DNA of 15,553 bases, from contig UQWH01000048.1 of NCBI GenBank assembly GCA_900544705.1, forward strand, positions 1-15,553, given 5' to 3'. The stretch is from an uncultured Eubacteriales bacterium. Its GTDB lineage: Bacteria > Bacillota > Clostridia > Oscillospirales > Oscillospiraceae. Position 1 is the stretch's first letter; each line of letters starts with the position of its first letter. Position numbers and translations under genes: made by a program. The notes below the pieces were generated by a model that was given only the letters and a program-made list of their open reading frames with translations, was not told the DNA's origin and did not search any database. This document shows, in pieces, positions 1 to 7,765 of the stretch.

Positions 1-747
1 GGCCAGCGCATCGTTCAGGAAAGCGCCGTGATTGATGATGTCCACTCCCGCGCGGATGCTTCGTCCCAACTGCTCGGTTCCCATCGCATGGATGGAAACA
101 AGGGAATGGACATTATGCGCTTCTTCAACAGCAGCGCGGATCATCTCTTCGCTGATCTCGGCAATGACGGGTTCCCCTTCAGAAACAGCAACCGGCTCTT
201 CGCTGGATAACAGCTTGATCGCATCTACGCCCTTCTTGAAAGAAGAACGAACTCCCTTGCGCATCTCATCCGGCGTATCCACTTCAATGCACAGTTCGCA
301 GCCATGTCCGCCGGTGATGGAAAAAGCCTGCCCGGTGATGAGCATCCGCGGTCCGGGAACGGAGCCCTCCGCCGTTGCCTGACGCATTGTGTAAGGGATA
401 TTTCCTGGCGCTCCGGCCTCCAGAATTGTTGTGATGCCCATTCGCAGGGAGTACATTGCACTGCGAATAGCGCGCTGGGTCAAGGCAGCATCTGTGATCT
501 GAAAAAATGACCCCTTCGGTCCGAAGAGCGGCCCGACCAGCCGCTTATAGGTCTGATGCTCATGCAGATTGATGAGTCCGGGAATGACCCATTTCCCGCC
601 GAGATCAAACTTGCTTCCCTCCGGCATCTGTTCAGCCGCCGGAAGAATCTCAAGGATACGATCACCTTCGCAGACAATTGCAGCGTTTGTCAGAAAATCC
701 TGCCGCACACTGTCATATACATTTGCGTGATAAAAAATCTGTTTCAT
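1..747 (-). CDS. Metal-dependent amidohydrolase, C-terminus outside window
   Basis: The visible 249 residues are the N-terminal part of an amidohydrolase-superfamily enzyme, which hydrolyses C-N (amide, imide or ring) bonds in the cytoplasm. A short beta-sandwich segment leads to the PGLINLHEH motif, with metal ligands H62 and H64; Asn60 stands where Asp is usual. K178 in DAIKLL fits the carbamylated lysine of binuclear members, and H220 (SIHAMG) and H240 (INHG) fit the next two ligands. The TITGGHG-like stretch at 144-149 resembles imidazolonepropionase/Xaa-Pro dipeptidase-like amidohydrolases. The last metal-binding Asp would lie beyond position 1. The ATG at 747 has an AAGGAG site at 753-758. 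It is the last visible gene of the leftward operon, 14 bp after the hydroxyacid dehydrogenase. The family is secure; the substrate cannot be named. Confidence 0.88.
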   Translation of the reverse strand, partial: MKQIFYHANVYDSVRQDFLTNAAIVCEGDRILEILPAAEQMPEGSKFDLGGKWVIPGLINLHEHQTYKRLVGPLFGPKGSFFQITDAALTQRAIRSAMYSLRMGITTILEAGAPGNIPYTMRQATAEGSVPGPRMLITGQAFSITGGHGCELCIEVDTPDEMRKGVRSSFKKGVDAIKLLSSEEPVAVSEGEPVIAEISEEMIRAAVEEAHNVHSLVSIHAMGTEQLGRSIRAGVDIINHGAFLNDALA

Positions 748-761
748 GCTTGCTCCTTTGC

Positions 762-1607
762 TCATTCAAAGAGCTTTCTCAGGGCGTTGACGTCTTCGTC
801 ATCGAATTTCTCTGCGGCGGTCATCAACTGGTAGAGCATACCGGACATAGGCAGGGGAATGCCCTCTCCCAATGCCAGTGCATTTTTGATGTCCTTCCGT
901 GCGAGGCGAAGCGTAAAGCCCGGCTCAAAATCGCCGTTTACCAATTTCGGCCAGCGGTTTGTCAGCGCGCGCGAAGCACCGGAGTTGCTGCCGATCACCT
1001 CATAGAAAAGCTGTGGATCTACCCCATTTTTCATGGCAATATGGTACGCCTCACACAGCCCCATCAGATTGTACATGGAAAGAAGATTATCCAGATTCTT
1101 GATCGTCTTTCCCATACCGCAGGGACCAAGGGAATAAACGGTCGCAGAGAATACGTCCAGTACCAGCCGTACCTTCTGCTGTGCTTCTTCCGGCCCGGCA
1201 CCGAATACCGTGAGCCGTCCGTTCTGAGCGCCTGCTACGCCACCGGAAACAGGGGCATCGACGATCTGAATACCGCGCGAGGCATAGAAATGCTCAATCT
1301 GCTGCACTGCGCCGGTTGTCGTCGAGGACATCTCTAGGATTACCGTACCGGGAGCCATTGCATCAGCCAAAGTAACGTCGGTCAGGAATTCCAGAACCTC
1401 TTTATCCGTTGGGAGGATGGTAATAACGATTTCTGCCCCGGAAACAGCCTGTGCAGAGCTGTCGCAAACCTCTAAACCTGACGAGGCCAAACGGTCTGCC
1501 GCTGCACGGCTGTGATGGATTGCCGTAGAGACCTTATAACCAGCTTTCAGCAAATGACCCGCCATCGGTTCGCCCATAGCGCCCAAGCCGAATAATGCAA
1601 TCTTCAT
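762..1607 (-). CDS. NAD(P)-dependent beta-hydroxyacid dehydrogenase (3-hydroxyisobutyrate dehydrogenase family)
   Basis: This 281-residue protein has the normal length for 3-hydroxyisobutyrate, tartronate-semialdehyde and L-threonate dehydrogenases, which interconvert a beta-hydroxyacid and its semialdehyde or keto acid. The N-terminal Rossmann fold opens with GLGAMG at residues 7-12, next to MGEPMA. The substrate-binding motif DAPVSGG lies at 117-123. K170 is the expected catalytic lysine and N174 its partner (KNLDN). A late F-x-L-x-x-KD-like stretch (231-239) is also typical. An Asp stands at 173, where many homologues have Asn. It lies 14 bp after the aldolase gene and 14 bp before the amidohydrolase, so it is co-transcribed. 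A GGGGTGG site precedes the ATG. Exact substrate unknown; 2-(hydroxymethyl)glutarate dehydrogenase and LtnD-type enzymes belong to the same family. Confidence 0.9.
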   Translation of the reverse strand: MKIALFGLGAMGEPMAGHLLKAGYKVSTAIHHSRAAADRLASSGLEVCDSSAQAVSGAEIVITILPTDKEVLEFLTDVTLADAMAPGTVILEMSSTTTGAVQQIEHFYASRGIQIVDAPVSGGVAGAQNGRLTVFGAGPEEAQQKVRLVLDVFSATVYSLGPCGMGKTIKNLDNLLSMYNLMGLCEAYHIAMKNGVDPQLFYEVIGSNSGASRALTNRWPKLVNGDFEPGFTLRLARKDIKNALALGEGIPLPMSGMLYQLMTAAEKFDDEDVNALRKLFE

Positions 1608-1621
1608 ATGGCCACCCCGAA

Positions 1622-2461
1622 TTATGCGCCCGTCTTTCCGGCACTGCCGAACAGATCGATTTTTTCCAGCGCGCGCTGCTTTACCGCCGCCTGCACACGA
1701 AGCTCCAGATCGGAGAAATCCTCACCGCCGCAGCGGTCGATTTCTTCGCGAGCGGCCTCGCGCAGTTCCGTATGGATGTTGATTTTCGTAATACCAAGGT
1801 CGATCGCGTGACGGATATCTGTCGCCCCAATGCCGGAAGCACCGTGCAGCACCAAAGGAATGTCCACCGTATTGCGCACCTTTTCCAGAATACCAAACTC
1901 GATGTGCGGTGTGGAGGAATAGTGGCCGTGCATATTGCCAATGGCAAGTGCCAGACAGTCGACGCCGGTAGCGTCTACAAATTCCTTCGCTTCGTCGGGG
2001 TTGGTATAACCGTATTTTGCAAGCGCTTCTTCATACTTTGTTTCTGCGCCGACATGGCCCAGCTCGGCCTCAATGGGGATGCCAAGGGGGTGGAAGGTAT
2101 CCACCACTTCTTTCGTGCGGCGGATATTTTCTGGGAGCTCATATGCCGAGCCGTCAATCATAAGAGAGTTGAAGCCTACGTCATAGGCGTGCTTCACGAT
2201 CTCAAAATTGCGGCCATGATCCCAATGAATGGCAACGTCAACACTGGAACGCTTTGCGGCAGCAAGGAGCATTGGTGCAAAGATGTCGATATCAGCGTTC
2301 TTCCCGCAGCCGGAGCCGAAGGAAAGAATGACGGGAGAGTGGGTTTCTTCCACGGCGGCCATAACACCCTGAAGCATTTCAACGTTCCAGACGTTGAAAT
2401 GCGGAACGGCATAATGACCGGCAAGCGCTTTATTCAGCATATATTTCATGGATGCGAGCAT
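1622..2461 (-). CDS. Class II (zinc) aldolase, GatY/KbaY/Fba family, copy 1
   Basis: A 279-residue class II fructose/tagatose-bisphosphate aldolase homologue. The family splits a ketose (bis)phosphate into DHAP plus an aldehyde using zinc. Catalytic Asp81 and zinc ligand His82 are in HWDHG (79-83); E133 is in EAELGHVG; H178 in GNMHGHY and H206 in LVLHGASG are the other expected zinc ligands. KINIHTEL (226-233) is the C-terminal phosphate-side loop. Trp80 and the GNxHGHY form differ from the HLDH and GTxHGxY forms I know from KbaY and GatY, so this is a divergent subfamily. The start at 2461 has AGGAGGT at 2470-2476, 8 bases away. It lies 16 bp after its dehydrogenase. It is paralogous to the aldolase at 11718-12572, with matching residue numbers for every motif. 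Confidence 0.9.
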   Translation of the reverse strand: MLASMKYMLNKALAGHYAVPHFNVWNVEMLQGVMAAVEETHSPVILSFGSGCGKNADIDIFAPMLLAAAKRSSVDVAIHWDHGRNFEIVKHAYDVGFNSLMIDGSAYELPENIRRTKEVVDTFHPLGIPIEAELGHVGAETKYEEALAKYGYTNPDEAKEFVDATGVDCLALAIGNMHGHYSSTPHIEFGILEKVRNTVDIPLVLHGASGIGATDIRHAIDLGITKINIHTELREAAREEIDRCGGEDFSDLELRVQAAVKQRALEKIDLFGSAGKTGA

Positions 2462-2477
2462 AAAAAGTTACCTCCTG

Positions 2478-3527
2478 TTATTCGCAGACACGGATGACGG
2501 ACTTGATAATGTGCTGACGCTGGCTGAGCGACTCGTCAAAGGCCCGCTGCGTTTCCGTAAAATTATAGATATTTGTGATCATGGATTTTACATCAAAACG
2601 GCCGGACGCGATTGCGTCAAGCGTCATAGGAAAGTTATTGCAGTAACGGAATACGGTTTGAATTGTAACTTCACGGTTGATGCTCAGGAAATTGATCGGC
2701 GTATCGCCCGGAATGGTTCCAACGATCATGATCTTACCACCGCGGCTGACCATTCTGGTCGTCATTATGGCAGTCGGTTTTGCCCCGGCGGTTTCAAATA
2801 CGATATCCGCGCCGCCTTCAAAGAGTTCCTGTACGAGCTTGACCACATCCTCCTCGGCGGGGCTGCAGGTTCGCATCGCACCGAACTGTTTGGCCATATC
2901 CAAACGGCGCGGCACGAGATCGACAACGATAATTTCAGACGCGCCCATAATGCGGCAGGCCTGAAGCGTCATAAGGCCAATGCAGCCGGCACCGAGTATG
3001 ACAATGCGCTTTCCCGGTTTTACCCCGGCCAGCTCCGCGGCGTGGATTCCGACCGCCGCCGGCTCGACCAGCGCGCCGTCCAATGTGCTGACATTCTCCG
3101 GGAGCAGATAGGTGCTGCTTGCGGGGAATGCAAGATACTTACGTAGTGCGCCGTAATAAGTTGGCTGCACGTCGATAAAATCAACATCCGGGCAAAGGTT
3201 GTAGTGCCCGCTAAGACAGTATTTACATTTACCGCAGGGCACGCCCGGCTCGATCACCACGTGGTCTCCAATCTGAAATTTTTTGACCGCGCTGCCTAGG
3301 CCGACAACGGTTCCTGCACATTCGTGCCCAAAGACCAGCTTTGTATTTGGGTCTGTCGGCGGCTGAGTCGGACCGTGCTGGAACATATGGATATTGGAAC
3401 CACAAATTCCAACATATTCCACCCGAATCAACACGTCATCCGGGCGAACAGTAGGCATGGGCATCTCCTGCAGCTCAATATGATAGAACTCCGGAACTAC
3501 GGCCGCGATATTTTTTTCTGCGTTCAT
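2478..3527 (-). CDS. Zinc-dependent medium-chain (sorbitol/xylitol dehydrogenase-like) dehydrogenase, copy 1
   Basis: This 349-residue enzyme belongs to the polyol dehydrogenase branch of the medium-chain dehydrogenases, which oxidise a secondary alcohol of a polyol or sugar to a ketone. Catalytic zinc ligands are visible as C42 (GICGSN), H68-E69 (FGHE) and E155 (LVEPAA). The structural zinc site is C98, C101, C104 and C112. The cofactor loop GAGCIG is at 179-184 and an acidic D203 ends the second strand, so NAD(H) is expected. EPGVPCG is typical of sorbitol dehydrogenases. The start at 3527 follows an AAAGGAAA site. It sits between livF and the aldolase in the leftward operon and is a close paralogue (about 60-65% by eye) of the enzyme at 10661-11698. 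Substrate unknown. Confidence 0.9.
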   Translation of the reverse strand: MNAEKNIAAVVPEFYHIELQEMPMPTVRPDDVLIRVEYVGICGSNIHMFQHGPTQPPTDPNTKLVFGHECAGTVVGLGSAVKKFQIGDHVVIEPGVPCGKCKYCLSGHYNLCPDVDFIDVQPTYYGALRKYLAFPASSTYLLPENVSTLDGALVEPAAVGIHAAELAGVKPGKRIVILGAGCIGLMTLQACRIMGASEIIVVDLVPRRLDMAKQFGAMRTCSPAEEDVVKLVQELFEGGADIVFETAGAKPTAIMTTRMVSRGGKIMIVGTIPGDTPINFLSINREVTIQTVFRYCNNFPMTLDAIASGRFDVKSMITNIYNFTETQRAFDESLSQRQHIIKSVIRVCE

Positions 3528-3550
3528 TGATTTTCCTTTCTGGACACACA

Positions 3551-3577
3551 GTGGCGACCGATAGACTCGGCCGCCAC
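3551..3577 (-). other. Intercistronic hairpin between livF and the dehydrogenase gene
   Basis: In the 56-bp gap, GTGGCG pairs with CGCCAC (3551-3556 with 3572-3577). After one A/C mismatch, CCGA pairs with TCGG (3558-3561 with 3567-3570) around a 5-base loop. No T-run follows on the leftward strand, so it is not a standard intrinsic terminator. It may set relative levels of transporter and enzyme mRNA, or be without function. Confidence 0.4.
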
Positions 3578-3583
3578 CGCTTT

Positions 3584-4288
3584 TTACATACCGAGATATG
3601 CTTTCTGAATCATATCAGATTTTTTGATCTCCTCACAGGTACCGCTCATAACGATACGCCCGGACTGCACAACGATTGCGTCGTCGCCAATGTCCAGCAC
3701 GCGGCCGACATTCTGCTCGCTGATCAGAATGGTCATGTTTTCCTTTTTGAGCTGCGCAATGATCTCAAAGAGTTTGTCCACGATGACCGGCGCGATGCCC
3801 AGCGAGGGTTCGTCCAGCATCAATACCTTGGGGCAGGACATCAGACCACGGGCAATTGCAAGCATCTGCTGCTCACCGCCGGAGAGCGTACCTGCCTTCT
3901 GTTCGCGGCGCTCGTGAAGCTTCGGGAACATTTCAAAAACGCGCTCCAGATTTTCTGCACGCTTTTTACGGTTCTGCGGCAGATAAGAGCCGACCAGAAG
4001 ATTGTCCATAACGGACAATTTATTGAACAGACGGCGGCCTTCCGGAACGTAAACAATGCCCAGCTTCACAATGTCGTGCGGCACCATCTTCGAAATGTTC
4101 TTTCCGTCAAACGTGATAAAACCGGCAGAAGGGGACACAAGGCCGCAGAGCGTGCGCATGATGGTAGATTTACCGGCGCCGTTCGAGCCGACAATTGCAA
4201 GCGTTTTCCCGGCTTCAAGCGCAATATTGATGTCCCAGAGCACTGTGACGTCGCCGTAACCGGCGTTTACTTTTTCAATTTTAAGCAC
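3584..4288 (-). CDS. livF: HAAT-family ABC transporter ATPase LivF
   Basis: One of the two cytoplasmic ATPases that power the transporter. The 234 residues match the LivF length. Walker A GSNGAGKS is at 34-41, the signature LSGGEQQ at 135-141 and Walker B VLMLDE at 155-160. The switch-loop position reads ISEQN; LivF proteins commonly lack the usual His there. The start is a GTG at 4286-4288. It overlaps the end of livG by 8 bases (GTGCTTAA), so translation is probably coupled, and a GGGGGTG site lies just upstream. The protein pairs with LivG on the LivH/LivM membrane channel. The transported solute need not be an amino acid. Confidence 0.93.
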   Translation of the reverse strand: MLKIEKVNAGYGDVTVLWDINIALEAGKTLAIVGSNGAGKSTIMRTLCGLVSPSAGFITFDGKNISKMVPHDIVKLGIVYVPEGRRLFNKLSVMDNLLVGSYLPQNRKKRAENLERVFEMFPKLHERREQKAGTLSGGEQQMLAIARGLMSCPKVLMLDEPSLGIAPVIVDKLFEIIAQLKKENMTILISEQNVGRVLDIGDDAIVVQSGRIVMSGTCEEIKKSDMIQKAYLGM

Positions 4289-5003
4289 CCTTGTTCACCC
4301 CCAGATAAGCGGAAATCACGCGCTCGTCGTTGACGACCTGATCTCTTGTTCCTTCCATAATCAGCTGACCTTGATCCATCACGAGGATCCAGTCGGACAG
4401 GGGAAGAACAACCTCCATGATGTGCTCAACAATCATGATGGAAATGCCGCGGTCGCGGATCTGACGCACCATTTCGACCGCCTGCTGCACCTCTGTCTGG
4501 TTCAGACCGGCCATCGCTTCGTCAAGCATCAGCATTTTGGGATTGGTCGCAAGTGCACGGGCGATTTCCACGCGCTTACGGTCAGCGACAGTTAAATCGG
4601 AGCCGCGCAGGTTGGCTTTGTCTGCCAGCTTGGTAAACTCCAGAATTTCCATTGCCGCCTCTCTTGCCTTATTGACATTGGAGTGATGGAAAAATGCGCC
4701 TACCATGACGTTCTCAAGCACCGTCATGGTGCTGAACGTCTTTGTGATTTGAAATGTACGTGCGATGCCTTCTTTGAGAATCTGCTGGGGCGACATTCCG
4801 TTGATATTCTTACCGCAGAAGGTTACGCTGCCTTCGTCCGCGGCATAGGTACCGGTGAGGCAGTTGAACAGTGTGGTTTTGCCTGCGCCGTTCGGGCCGA
4901 TCAGGCCGACAATCTGTCCCTCCTCACAGGAGAAGGAAATGTCCCTGTTAGCGACAAGGCCGCCAAAGCGCTTGGTAATGTGCTTGCCTTCCAGAATCGC
5001 CAT
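4281..5003 (-). CDS. livG: HAAT-family ABC transporter ATPase LivG
   Basis: Second ATPase of the transporter, 240 residues. Walker A GPNGAGKT is at 36-43, Walker B MLMLDE at 157-162 and the switch-loop His in IVEH at 191-194. The helical insert between the Q-loop region and the signature, with ARTFQITKTF near 81-90, is typical of LivG rather than LivF. The ABC signature is degenerate: LTVADRKR at 137-144 replaces an LSxGQ-type sequence. This occurs in a known LivG branch, so it does not by itself mean inactivity. The start codon directly follows the livM stop. The GGAGGGG ribosome binding site lies inside the last codons of livM. The gene overlaps livF at its end. Confidence 0.93.
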   Translation of the reverse strand: MAILEGKHITKRFGGLVANRDISFSCEEGQIVGLIGPNGAGKTTLFNCLTGTYAADEGSVTFCGKNINGMSPQQILKEGIARTFQITKTFSTMTVLENVMVGAFFHHSNVNKAREAAMEILEFTKLADKANLRGSDLTVADRKRVEIARALATNPKMLMLDEAMAGLNQTEVQQAVEMVRQIRDRGISIMIVEHIMEVVLPLSDWILVMDQGQLIMEGTRDQVVNDERVISAYLGVNKGA

Positions 5004-6026
5004 TCAAACCCCTCCTTCCTTTTGCGCGAGCTGCTTGACTTCTTTTCTCTTCTTGTACTTGCTCTTGAGATTGCTGACAAGACCAAGAATACCGTTTGGC
5101 TGCAAAACAGCGAAGATGATAATAATCAGTGCATAGATAATCTGGTCAACCGCTGTGCCGGAGCCGCCCAGATGCAGGCGGACATATTCCGAAACATAGA
5201 TCAGCAGCGTCGAACCAAGCACCGGGCCCCAAAGGGTTCCGATACCGCCAAGAACGGAAATCAGACAGATCTGTACGGATACAGCAGATTTCATCACGCT
5301 GTCCGGATCAATGTAACGCAGATAGCAGGCGTAAACCGTTCCTGCCATGGCGCAGAAAGCGCCGGAGAACATATAAGCGATGGTTTTGTATTTATTGATG
5401 TTGACACCAAGACTGATGGCGGCATCCGTATTGTCGCGAATCGCACGGAAATAGTAACCGGCGCGGCTCTTGGACATCAGATAGCTTGCCAGCATGGTGC
5501 ACAGAAGCAGCGCAAGAATAATGATGCAATACGGCTCCTTGTTGGCAAAGTTGATCATCCACAGGTCGCCCTTCGCTCCCGGGGGATCCAGATACAGGCC
5601 GCGGGTATCGCCGACAAAATTCCAGCTTTTGAAGAAAATCAGGACGACTTCAGCCAGCGCAGAGGTTGCAATGGAAAAATAGAAGCCGGAAAGCAGGAAC
5701 AAAAAGCGTCCAAGGAGCCATGTAATAGCACAGCACAGCACCATACCTGCGAGCATACCGATCCACGGAGAAATTCCGAGCTTTACCGTCAGCATTGTGC
5801 TGGTGTATGCACCAATGCCGAAGAACAGGCTGTGACCGAGAGAGGTCTGGCCCGCATAGCCCGAAAGCATATTCCATGCGACACCGCAGGTCGCATACAG
5901 CAGCACCATAAAGAGAGTATCCTTTGCAAAGGTACTGCCGAGTACAAAGGGCGCAGCAGCGGCAACGATGATAAACAGCGCAACGCCGAGAGGCCCTTTT
6001 TTCTTCATCGTTCTCAGGTTTTTCAT
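5004..6026 (-). CDS. livM: HAAT-family ABC transporter permease LivM
   Basis: A 340-residue polytopic inner-membrane permease. After a short basic N-terminus the first hydrophobic segment spans roughly residues 12-30, and many more follow. The LivM hallmark GYAGQTSLGHSLFFGIGAY lies at 56-74. The C-terminus is a lysine- and arginine-rich cytoplasmic tail. It forms the translocation channel with LivH. The ATG overlaps the livH stop in an ATGA junction, with a GGGGAGAAGG site within the end of livH. The stop codon abuts the livG start with no spacer, so the four core transporter genes form one translationally coupled block. Confidence 0.93.
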   Translation of the reverse strand: MKNLRTMKKKGPLGVALFIIVAAAAPFVLGSTFAKDTLFMVLLYATCGVAWNMLSGYAGQTSLGHSLFFGIGAYTSTMLTVKLGISPWIGMLAGMVLCCAITWLLGRFLFLLSGFYFSIATSALAEVVLIFFKSWNFVGDTRGLYLDPPGAKGDLWMINFANKEPYCIIILALLLCTMLASYLMSKSRAGYYFRAIRDNTDAAISLGVNINKYKTIAYMFSGAFCAMAGTVYACYLRYIDPDSVMKSAVSVQICLISVLGGIGTLWGPVLGSTLLIYVSEYVRLHLGGSGTAVDQIIYALIIIIFAVLQPNGILGLVSNLKSKYKKRKEVKQLAQKEGGV

Positions 6027-6895
6027 GCCTTTAACCTTCTCCCCTTTCTTCTGGAGAGCAGCGGGCGAATCGCTACAATAAGAATGTAGAACACGTAAAC
6101 GATCGCCAGCTTATACTGGGAGTTGACGTAGTAGGATGCGGTCGTCTGCAGAACGCCCAGCACCATTGCAGCGCCGACGGCACCGGGGATGTTGCCCAGT
6201 CCGCCGAGGCAGACGATTGCGGAGGAGAGGGTGCTGAAGGTAACGCCAACATCCGGATAGATGTAATAGTAGTTGGACATCAGCGCACCGGCAATACCAA
6301 CGCAGGCACCGGCAATGCCCCATGCAAGCGCAAACATCCGGTTGGAATTGATGCCCATCACGGAGGCGATGTCCTTGTCCTCGGAGGTTGCACGCATTGC
6401 ACGGCCGAGGTCGGTTTTGCTCATCAGGAAATAGAGCGCCAGCGAAAGAATTAGTGCAACGGCGCCTGCAACAAGCTGCGCCTTGCCAATGGAAATCGAA
6501 CCGATCTGCACCGCGCCGTCAAGCAGCTTGGTGGTGATCATCTTGTAGTTTGGGGTAAAGATGAACTGCGCCAGTGAACGCAGGAGAATCGCAAGGCCAA
6601 AGGTCGCAAAGATCTGCGCATAGCGCGCAGCCTTAAGCACCTTGCTGGTAATAAGATAATAGACAAGTACACCGAGGCCGAACATCACAATGCCGGCAAC
6701 AGGCGCGGAAACCAGCGGGTCAATTCCCGCAAACGCCCACAGGCCGTATGCAACATACATACCGACCATGAGCATATCGCCGTGAGCGAAGTTGACCAGG
6801 CCCATAAGGCCCCAGATCAACGCCTGACCTACCGCAACCAGCGCGTAAATACCGCCGGTTGAGAGGCCAGAGAATACTACCTGAAGTAAATCCAT
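6023..6895 (-). CDS. livH: HAAT-family ABC transporter permease LivH
   Basis: A 290-residue hydrophobic permease of LivH length. It opens with LSTGGIYALVAVGQALIWG (residues 11-29), and the family motif GLVNFAHGD is at 32-40. Several further membrane segments follow, and the tail is basic (RRKGRR near the end). It partners LivM. The ATG at 6895 has a GAGGTG site about 7 bases upstream. The gene lies 28 bp after the racemase-like gene, so that enzyme is inserted between the binding protein and the membrane components. The last four bases overlap the livM start. Confidence 0.93.
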   Translation of the reverse strand: MDLLQVVFSGLSTGGIYALVAVGQALIWGLMGLVNFAHGDMLMVGMYVAYGLWAFAGIDPLVSAPVAGIVMFGLGVLVYYLITSKVLKAARYAQIFATFGLAILLRSLAQFIFTPNYKMITTKLLDGAVQIGSISIGKAQLVAGAVALILSLALYFLMSKTDLGRAMRATSEDKDIASVMGINSNRMFALAWGIAGACVGIAGALMSNYYYIYPDVGVTFSTLSSAIVCLGGLGNIPGAVGAAMVLGVLQTTASYYVNSQYKLAIVYVFYILIVAIRPLLSRRKGRRLKA

Positions 6896-6923
6896 TCAAT
6901 GCACCTCATTTTATAAATGCGAA

Positions 6924-7652
6924 TCAAAGCAGACCGGCCGTTTTCATAGCCAGATCAAACAGCGCCTTGTTGCTGCTGGTAAAATAGGTCTTGATCGTGC
7001 GCTGCATCTGCTCAAGACACTCCCATGCGCGAAGATTCGTGCAGGAAAACACGATAGCGTCGCCGTCCTTCAGATGATAGGTGCCGTCGCCGTCATCAAC
7101 CAAGAGATCCGCTTCATGCAGTGCATCCATAGCGAATTTCACGATTTCTTCCGGCTCAACCGCAGCGATCCACTGATTCTGCATGACGGCCATACCCTTG
7201 GTGTAGATTACGTCAAAGCCCGCGCTTTCCATAAAGTCCGTAACGGACTTGTTCAGTTCAGGACCATAAGGGGAAAATACGATAATTCTCTTCGCGTTGT
7301 GCTCACGCAGCGCGGTATTCAGCGCGCGGGTGACCGTGACGCTTTTTGCATGCGTTGTTCTCTGGATCAGTTCTTCCAGTTCACGCTCTGTTCCTGCACC
7401 GTGGATCGTACCGGCGGAGGTACAGCCAAACATGACAAGGTCAACTTCTGCGGTTGCAATGTTCTCCAAAGCTCTGGGCAGGCCGACGGTGATCATGTGT
7501 TCCTCTGTCGCTTTGGTTGCCGGCTCCCCCGTGTACATCCGTGCAACATGGAAGGAGGCTTTTTCGTGCGGAATACGCGGGACAAAATCTGCCTCCATGG
7601 TAGTGTTGGAGGAGGGGACGATCAGGGCAATTCGTGTTTTACGCATCTTCAT
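6924..7652 (-). CDS. Asp/Glu racemase-superfamily enzyme, maleate cis-trans isomerase / arylmalonate decarboxylase-like
   Basis: A cytoplasmic 242-residue enzyme with the two-cysteine active site of the superfamily: C77 in FGCTSAG and C204 in FSCTNLRAWE. PSSNTTME at 13-20 and FSPYGPELN at 126-134 match maleate isomerases and arylmalonate decarboxylases better than true amino acid racemases. Members use two Cys (or Cys plus Gly) to isomerise, racemise or decarboxylate small dicarboxylates, aryl malonates or hydantoins. Two in-frame starts exist. The ATG at 7652 is only 4 bases from GAGG, whereas the ATG at 7646 (MRKTRI) has a more normal spacing of 10. The gene sits between the binding protein and livH, which links it to the imported substrate. 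The reaction is unknown. Confidence 0.82.
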   Translation of the reverse strand: MKMRKTRIALIVPSSNTTMEADFVPRIPHEKASFHVARMYTGEPATKATEEHMITVGLPRALENIATAEVDLVMFGCTSAGTIHGAGTERELEELIQRTTHAKSVTVTRALNTALREHNAKRIIVFSPYGPELNKSVTDFMESAGFDVIYTKGMAVMQNQWIAAVEPEEIVKFAMDALHEADLLVDDGDGTYHLKDGDAIVFSCTNLRAWECLEQMQRTIKTYFTSSNKALFDLAMKTAGLL

Positions 7653-7687
7653 TCTTCCTCATTTATGAAAAGTTGCTATATTACATT

Positions 7688-7723
7688 TTCTGCAAGAGGA
7701 AAGCTGCCTTTCCTCTTGCAGAA
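7688..7723 (-). other. Perfect 16-bp intercistronic hairpin downstream of the binding-protein gene
   Basis: The arms 7688-7703 and 7708-7723 pair perfectly around a 4-base loop (CTGC on the plus strand). The hairpin lies in the 113-bp gap between the binding-protein stop and the next gene. On the leftward strand the stem is followed by AATGTAATAT, not a U-run, so it is unlikely to be a complete terminator. In other transport operons such stems keep the binding-protein mRNA stable and abundant relative to permease mRNA. That role is inferred here. Confidence 0.65.
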
Positions 7724-7765
7724 TTCTTTGCTTGGATTGGAAAGAGAATGTTCAGTAGGAAGTGC

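Noticed and set aside
1..1607. A nicotinate fermentation cluster
   Set aside because: Only the amidohydrolase and hydroxyacid dehydrogenase families match. No nicotinate hydroxylase, mutase or dimethylmaleate genes are present, and the K178 position suggests a different metal site from enamidase as I recall it.
4683..6089. A 468-codon open frame on the plus strand opposite livM/livG
   Set aside because: It lies wholly opposite well-supported transporter genes, has no recognisable motif and no ribosome binding site of note. It arises from the codon bias of the opposite strand.
7688..7723. Intrinsic terminator after the binding-protein gene
   Set aside because: The stem is strong but no U-run follows on the leftward strand, and the next gene lacks its own evident promoter.
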